From: Actinomycetota bacterium
GTDB taxonomy: Bacteria; Actinomycetota; Thermoleophilia; RBG-16-64-13
Assembly: GCA_003157225.1 (NCBI GenBank)
Contig: PMIZ01000396.1
Coordinates: forward strand, 1-13,375
DNA length: 13,375 nt
Reading direction: 5' to 3'
Made by a program: the position numbers and the translations under genes. Below, piece after piece: positions 10,143 to 13,375 of the stretch. The notes below the pieces were generated by a model. It was given only the letters and a program-made list of their open reading frames with translations. It did no database searches and was not told where the DNA came from. Positions within the stretch are counted from its first letter, which is position 1, and each line of letters opens with the position of its first letter.

Positions 10143-10388
10143 AGCCCGGCAGTCTCGGCGAAGAAGCCAAGCTGATGATGGATCGCCTCCTCGACTTCGT
10201 CCATCTGCTCCCGCGTGGGTTCCAACCTTCGAGGTGATGGCTACGACGGTCGTGACTTCGGATGTCAGATTGCCAAGGTTGTTTTGAGTGACAAGAGCAG
10301 GGCATTTCTTGCCGTGTTCTGGCCCTGTGGCCGGATCAAAATCGACCCGGTAGCCGCAGCCGCGACGCACCTTCTGAAGGGTTACCAT
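10139..10388 (-). pseudogene. internally deleted, frameshifted MazF-type toxin gene
   Basis: The first 55 codons (10388-10224) match the N-terminus of MazF/PemK endoribonucleases: VRRGCGYRVDFDPATG, then PALVTQNNLGN and TTVVAITSK. The last 25 codons, in a different frame (10213-10139), read REQMDEVEEAIHHQLGF..., the usual MazF C-terminus. The central 45-50 residues between ITSK and the REQMDEV helix are missing, and the length is 250 nt, not a multiple of three. The conserved Arg before PALV is Cys (GKKCPALV), and RGDVYWVD has become RGCGYRVD, so decay goes beyond the deletion. The ATG overlaps the antitoxin stop (ATGGTAA), as in working TA operons. Read without the shift, the N-terminal frame runs on to 9678 as a chimeric 236-residue product antisense to the surface protein; this should not be annotated as a gene. 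Confidence 0.82.
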
Positions 10389-10633
10389 TCAGGTAAGGAC
10401 TCGCTGCCGGCAGCCAGGTCCTCATTGGCCATCTCGCGGTTGATCGCGCGCATCTCCTCGTATCCCTCGCGCATGAGCGCCTGCACGTGCTGCGCTTGCA
10501 GGCAGAAAAGCGCATCGATCATTACCTGTGTCTTGCTTGCCCCAGTCTCGCGTGATCGACGGTCCACAAAGTCACTAGCCCAAATGGGAAGCCGTGCGTT
10601 CAAAGGCTTGGCCGCGTGCACGTGGCCGGCCAT
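10382..10633 (-). CDS. antitoxin of a MazEF-type module, ribbon-helix-helix-like (toxin partner broken)
   Basis: 83 residues from ATG 10633. The N-terminus PLNARLPIWASDFVDRRSRETGASKTQVMIDAL fits a ribbon-helix-helix DNA-binding fold: a short strand, then two helices with the G(A/R)SKTQ turn. The helical C-terminus (EGYEEMRAINREMANEDL, ending ESLPEW) would wrap the toxin. It normally neutralises a MazF endoribonuclease and represses its own operon. GGAGGG lies at ideal distance (6 bp) from ATG 10633, while in-frame ATGs at 10639 and 10666 are too close to purine tracts or poorly placed. It overlaps the mazF start by 7 nt. With the toxin gone it would be an orphan repressor or anti-addiction gene. 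Confidence 0.78.
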   Translation of the reverse strand: MAGHVHAAKPLNARLPIWASDFVDRRSRETGASKTQVMIDALFCLQAQHVQALMREGYEEMRAINREMANEDLAAGSESLPEW

Positions 10634-10701
10634 GGCCATCCCTCCTTGGTCCCCTTGATCCACCATTTCCCCCTGTCGTGCCTCTCCCGTAAGGCAGACA
10701 A

Positions 10702-10730
10702 GCCATACATCAGGGCGCGCGTGGTGTAAA
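10702..10730 (-). promoter_or_regulatory. putative promoter of the antitoxin operon
   Basis: On the minus strand TTTACA (10730-10725) and TATGGC (10707-10702) are 17 bp apart, about 70 bp before the antitoxin ATG at 10633. The -10 box is a moderate match. The spacing and position between the J-protein stop and the antitoxin support it. Confidence 0.35.
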
Positions 10731-10772
10731 GGGCATTCGTATTACACTCAGCGTCCAGTCGCGGTCGACGGA

Positions 10773-11639
10773 CTACGCGTATCCATTCTCGGCGTTGTAC
10801 TGATGGCGCGTGCCCGGCGCACCAAGCACTCCGTACGCTACGTTCAGTTCTATCGCAGCCTCGGGATCACCCCCGTGGTCGGGGTGACATTGCTGCATGA
10901 GTGTCCAGTAGGCTCGCTTAATGGCGGCCTGTCTGGCCCACGGGTCGACCTTCAAGACCGCGTAGAAGCATCTGGCGATCTTCCTGCCGTTCCATGTGAA
11001 GCCACGACCCTCGCGCGCAGATGCGGAGCTTCCCGAAGATGCTCCACGGCCTTCTGACCAAGCTTGGCCGTCGGACGGCCGGCGCTGGAAACGTCGCCTC
11101 TTCTCTTCGTACGCTTTCTGCCAGGCCGCCTCTGCCTCCCGATCCGCCCTTCTCGCCTCCGCCTCACGCTTGACCCACACTTCGCCGAGACGAGTCCTCC
11201 ACTCTGCGCTCCGGCGCTCGTTGAGGTACAGCAATTCGTAAGCATCGTTCTGCCAATCGGTGAGACTCCCCGACAAGCTCAGGACGATAACTCCATCTAT
11301 CATTGCCACCCGGATCGACCGAAGCGACTTCAGTCCAACGGTCTCCTCAAGTTCCCTGAAGAAGCCGTCCTGGTCCGCGCGGTGGAAGATAGCTCGAGTT
11401 CGTTTTCCCGGGCCCAACACTGCCAGATCATGTAGGACCTGGAACGGGTGCTCAACCCGTCGTCGCCACCCGTAGGCATGAGGATATACGCGCACATCGC
11501 CGTAGGCGCGGCGGGCGTCTCTTCTGATCCTCCTTTGGCGGACGGCCAGAAAGGCCGCGCGAGGTAGCTCGTGGAGCAGGAGACGCAGGGCCGGCCACCA
11601 CTCTCTGATGACCCCCACGATGAATGCCCCGACAAACAA
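10773..11639 (-). CDS. DnaJ-like J-domain protein with N-terminal hydrophobic segment; start uncertain
   Basis: 288 residues if TTG 11639 is the start. The C-terminal 65 residues form a J domain: YAVLKVDPWARQAAIKRAYW, then HPD at 252-254 (CHPDHGGDPEAA) and NVAYGVLGAPGTRHQYN. It should stimulate an Hsp70 ATPase at the membrane. Residues 143-185 are a highly charged Arg/Glu/Ala helix, probably coiled coil, followed by a Ser/Gly linker. Residues 1-25 are hydrophobic; the middle (about 60-130) is not recognised. The reading frame stays open upstream to 11736 and adds VVRLLVPLVAALL, which would complete a membrane helix, but has no ATG, GTG or TTG there. A CTG at 11702 preceded by AGGA is possible. 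So the gene either uses a rare start or has lost its 5' end. The J domain at the C-terminus, not the N-terminus, resembles DjlA/TerB-type or DnaJ-like membrane proteins. Confidence 0.78.
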   Translation of the reverse strand: MFVGAFIVGVIREWWPALRLLLHELPRAAFLAVRQRRIRRDARRAYGDVRVYPHAYGWRRRVEHPFQVLHDLAVLGPGKRTRAIFHRADQDGFFRELEETVGLKSLRSIRVAMIDGVIVLSLSGSLTDWQNDAYELLYLNERRSAEWRTRLGEVWVKREAEARRADREAEAAWQKAYEEKRRRFQRRPSDGQAWSEGRGASSGSSASAREGRGFTWNGRKIARCFYAVLKVDPWARQAAIKRAYWTLMQQCHPDHGGDPEAAIELNVAYGVLGAPGTRHQYNAENGYA

Positions 11640-11746
11640 GAGGGCGGCGACGAGCGGAACGAGGAGACGGACAACATATGCTGTCAGGAGCGCAGTGTTC
11701 AGTTTCGTATTCCTTGGCTGTGTGCTAGCAGCTCGTCACCAAGGTG

Positions 11747-12085
11747 TCACCACCGGCTCCTACCCACAAACACGTCCCCAGCGCCATTCGTGTCCCCCGG
11801 CACGAGATTCGCGGCATCGGAGACAAAGACCACGCGGGTACCGTCTCCGCTGATTGCCTTCGAGAAAGCGAAGCTGTTGGCATCGCCCTGTGTTCCATCG
11901 GCGGCCACGTTCACCTGCTCGGTGACTCCCGTCTTGCGGTCGTGGACGAAGACATCGGATTGCGTGTTGTTGTCACCAGAAACGAGGTTCTCCGCGTACG
12001 AGTAGAAGCACACACACCGGCCGTCGCCGCTGATCGAGGGCTGGACGCCAAGCACCAGCGCGAGCGCAAGACCTGTCCTCTTCAC
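11747..12085 (-). pseudogene. truncated secreted TolB/propeller-repeat protein
   Basis: GTG 12085, preceded by GAGGGGGG, opens a 112-residue frame. The signal-peptide-like start VKRTGLALALVLGV runs directly into QPSISGDGRCVCF, without the usual end of a signal peptide or mature N-terminus. Two units follow: ISGDGRCVCFYSYAENLVSG, DVFVHDRKTGVTEQVNVAADG, and then ISGDGTRVVFVSDAANLVPG with GDTNGAGDVFVGRSRW before the stop. Such repeats (PSISADGRYVAF... NLVPGDTNG..DVFVHDR.TG) normally come in strings of five or more forming a beta-propeller. Here the first part and the rest of the array are missing, so it appears to be a remnant with an internal and a 3' deletion. A short functional secreted peptide cannot be excluded because the frame is intact. 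Confidence 0.65.
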
Positions 12086-12343
12086 TTCACCCCCCTCGAG
12101 CGTTTGCGCGCGAAGCAAGTATCGGCGCTTGCGAAGGAATCCTGTAGACTGGCGGCTCTGCCCGTTTGCAGAGGGAGGGCAGCACGGATCGCAACCCGAC
12201 CGCTCCTCAACTGCGCCCCACTCGCCCGCGCCAGGGTCGGACGTGGACCATCGGCGTCGTGTACTCAACCGCACCTGCCAGCACCGGGGATATCATCTTC
12301 CGCCCTGCCACCTTGTGCCTTCAGGGCCACCCGAGTGTATTCC
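12086..12343. other. 258 bp without a recognisable gene
   Basis: The stretch between the membrane protein stop and the propeller-repeat remnant. A frame is open on the minus strand into the remnant, but its translation is Arg/Pro-rich and matches nothing I know. A hairpin CTCTGC-N6-GCAGAG lies at 12156-12173 without a T-run. No clear promoter was found. Confidence 0.4.
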
Positions 12344-13228
12344 TCAGTGGTCACCAGCGATCAGCGATGGGCGGTCGCGACCCAAGAGCGATCGACGTGA
12401 GACTGCGAAGCCGATAGCGACGCAGAGAGCAGCGACCGCGAGAGCGACACTCTCTAGCTGCCAGAGCCAAGAGGCGCGGTCCCTCAGGTAGGTGAGTTCA
12501 AGCACCTGGTACAGGAAAAAGAGCATCGCCGCGATGGCAAGGACCCCCTCTCTACGGAGAAGAGGGCTGGGCGAGGGAAGCCGGTAGGCGCGAGCCGCAC
12601 CGAAGAACCCGATAGCGGCGACAACGGCAGCGGCGAGGGCGGCGAGATATGCGACCTCCCAGCGGCCCAATGTGGCTGGGATCGGCGAGCCGGGGACGTG
12701 ACGTGAGAGCAGCAGGAGAGCGAACTCGACCCCGAAGGCGATGCTCGCCCATCCCAGACGCCGGTTACGGACCGCGGTCTCCCTGCTCGGAATGGCCCGG
12801 GGTCTGCCAAAGCCTGTTGCCACAAGCAGGAAGGCGGCCGAGGCCGAGAGGTAGGCCGCGACCTGGATGGCCGCGCTGCTTTGGAAGTTGGCGGGGTAGT
12901 AGGAGAAGATGGAGAGCGCCTCGCCCACGAAAACCACGCCATAGCCACCTGCCAGGACTAGAGCCCCCAGCCTGAGTCTGGGTCCCCGGGCCTCTCCCCC
13001 GCCGAAAAAGGCGACCGCTATCACCGCGAACCCAGCGACCAGCAGCGTCCGACCGCAGACCTGGAGCAGCCAACCAGCCTCCGATAGTGCGCTGCCGAGG
13101 AAGCTGATCCGGCCAGATGCCAAGAAGGTGATGTCGGCCGCAACGCCAAGTGGATAGGCGACCGCCATCGTGGCGGCGGCGGCACCCAGGTAGGTGTCGC
13201 GACTTGATCGCGCAGCATTGGATCGCAT
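12344..13228 (-). CDS. polytopic membrane protein of unknown function
   Basis: 294 residues, mostly Ala/Val/Leu/Gly, with about eight predicted membrane helices (near 14-36, 50-76, 85-108, 120-140, 156-175, 188-210, 229-247 and 254-277) separated by short Arg-rich loops. I see no catalytic or transport motif. Residues that may matter are a GEALSIFSYYP segment (about 102-112) after helix 3 and YQVLELTYLRDR (about 243-254) after helix 7. The ATG at 13228 has a GAGGGGGGT ribosome site nine bases upstream. The gene follows the tRNA on the same strand, with about 105 bp between. Its role cannot be stated. Base composition is like the high-GC neighbours. Confidence 0.72.
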   Translation of the reverse strand: MRSNAARSSRDTYLGAAAATMAVAYPLGVAADITFLASGRISFLGSALSEAGWLLQVCGRTLLVAGFAVIAVAFFGGGEARGPRLRLGALVLAGGYGVVFVGEALSIFSYYPANFQSSAAIQVAAYLSASAAFLLVATGFGRPRAIPSRETAVRNRRLGWASIAFGVEFALLLLSRHVPGSPIPATLGRWEVAYLAALAAAVVAAIGFFGAARAYRLPSPSPLLRREGVLAIAAMLFFLYQVLELTYLRDRASWLWQLESVALAVAALCVAIGFAVSRRSLLGRDRPSLIAGDH

Positions 13229-13332
13229 GTCTCGTTACCCCCCTCTTTCTAGCGAAACGCGGTACCCGGCCACGGCCAACAGGCCCCAGGGCCATGGCGC
13301 CACCATCATATCGTCTTCGGTCAAAGCCCGGA

Positions 13333-13375
13333 TGCCGCAGGCGGGACTCGAACCCGCACGGGCATAGCCCTACGG
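13333..13375 (-). tRNA. 3' part of a type II tRNA, probably tRNA-Leu (runs off the window)
   Basis: Read on the minus strand: the end of the anticodon stem (CCG), TA, a long variable arm GGGC-TAT-GCCC, GT, a perfect T arm GCGGG-TTCGAGT-CCCGC, the acceptor 3' strand CTGCGGC and discriminator A at 13333. No CCA is encoded. A long variable arm restricts it to Leu, Ser or Tyr. Discriminator A with an acceptor that would begin GCCGCAG favours Leu. The anticodon and 5' half lie beyond the edge. Confidence 0.9.

Noticed and set aside
9678..10388. 236-residue continuous frame starting at the mazF ATG
   Set aside because: Only the first 55 residues match MazF; the rest is antisense to the surface protein gene, while the true MazF C-terminus is found in another frame.
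10215..10658. 147-codon plus-strand frame over the toxin-antitoxin locus
   Set aside because: Antisense shadow of the antitoxin and mazF remnant; no recognisable product.

Overview
The window is GC-rich DNA from a bacterium that is probably an actinomycete-type Gram-positive (Actinomycetota). The reasons are the high GC with G/C-ending codons, frequent GTG starts behind GGAGG-type ribosome binding sites, -10 boxes of the TAGGCT kind, an ECF sigma factor with a membrane partner, and a secreted protein with a Pro/Thr stalk. No marker here fixes the class. It reads as chromosome: a core ligA, a tRNA at the right edge, and accessory genes between them, several of them broken.

Layout. Bases 1-2708 (+) hold the end of a PpaX/Gph-like HAD phosphatase and ligA, 10 bp apart and probably co-transcribed. 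A GC-rich hairpin at 2722-2740 separates ligA from a convergent, clearly lower-GC methyltransferase with an N-terminal zinc ribbon (2774-3757, -), which has its own TTGACT/TAGGCT promoter. Behind it lies a decayed TupA-like ATP-grasp gene (3926-4310, -), so this part may be the remains of an acquired surface-glycan locus. Bases 4311-4686 hold no gene I can support.

Bases 4687-7397 (-) form the most interesting unit. It is an ECF sigma factor whose 3' end overlaps a 734-residue membrane protein with a short cytoplasmic tail, one membrane helix and a large extracytoplasmic array of about eleven Asp-box (BNR) motifs. I read this as a sigma/anti-sigma-like sensor pair. A nitroreductase (-) and a divergent secreted, membrane-anchored protein (+) with a discoidin-like NADase-type glycan-binding domain follow.

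Bases 10139-10666 (-) hold a MazEF-type toxin-antitoxin locus. The antitoxin is intact, while the toxin has lost its middle third and changed frame. Next come a J-domain protein with an N-terminal hydrophobic segment and no ordinary start codon, a truncated TolB/propeller-repeat secreted protein (11747-12085), a polytopic membrane protein (12344-13228), and the 3' end of a type II tRNA, probably tRNA-Leu, at the right edge (all -).

The recurring theme is decay by internal deletion: mazF, the tupA-like gene and the propeller-repeat gene each keep recognisable ends but lack interior sequence. I see no CRISPR array, transposase or phage gene. No complete, clearly new defence system is evident. 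The sigma/propeller pair is the best candidate for under-described biology.
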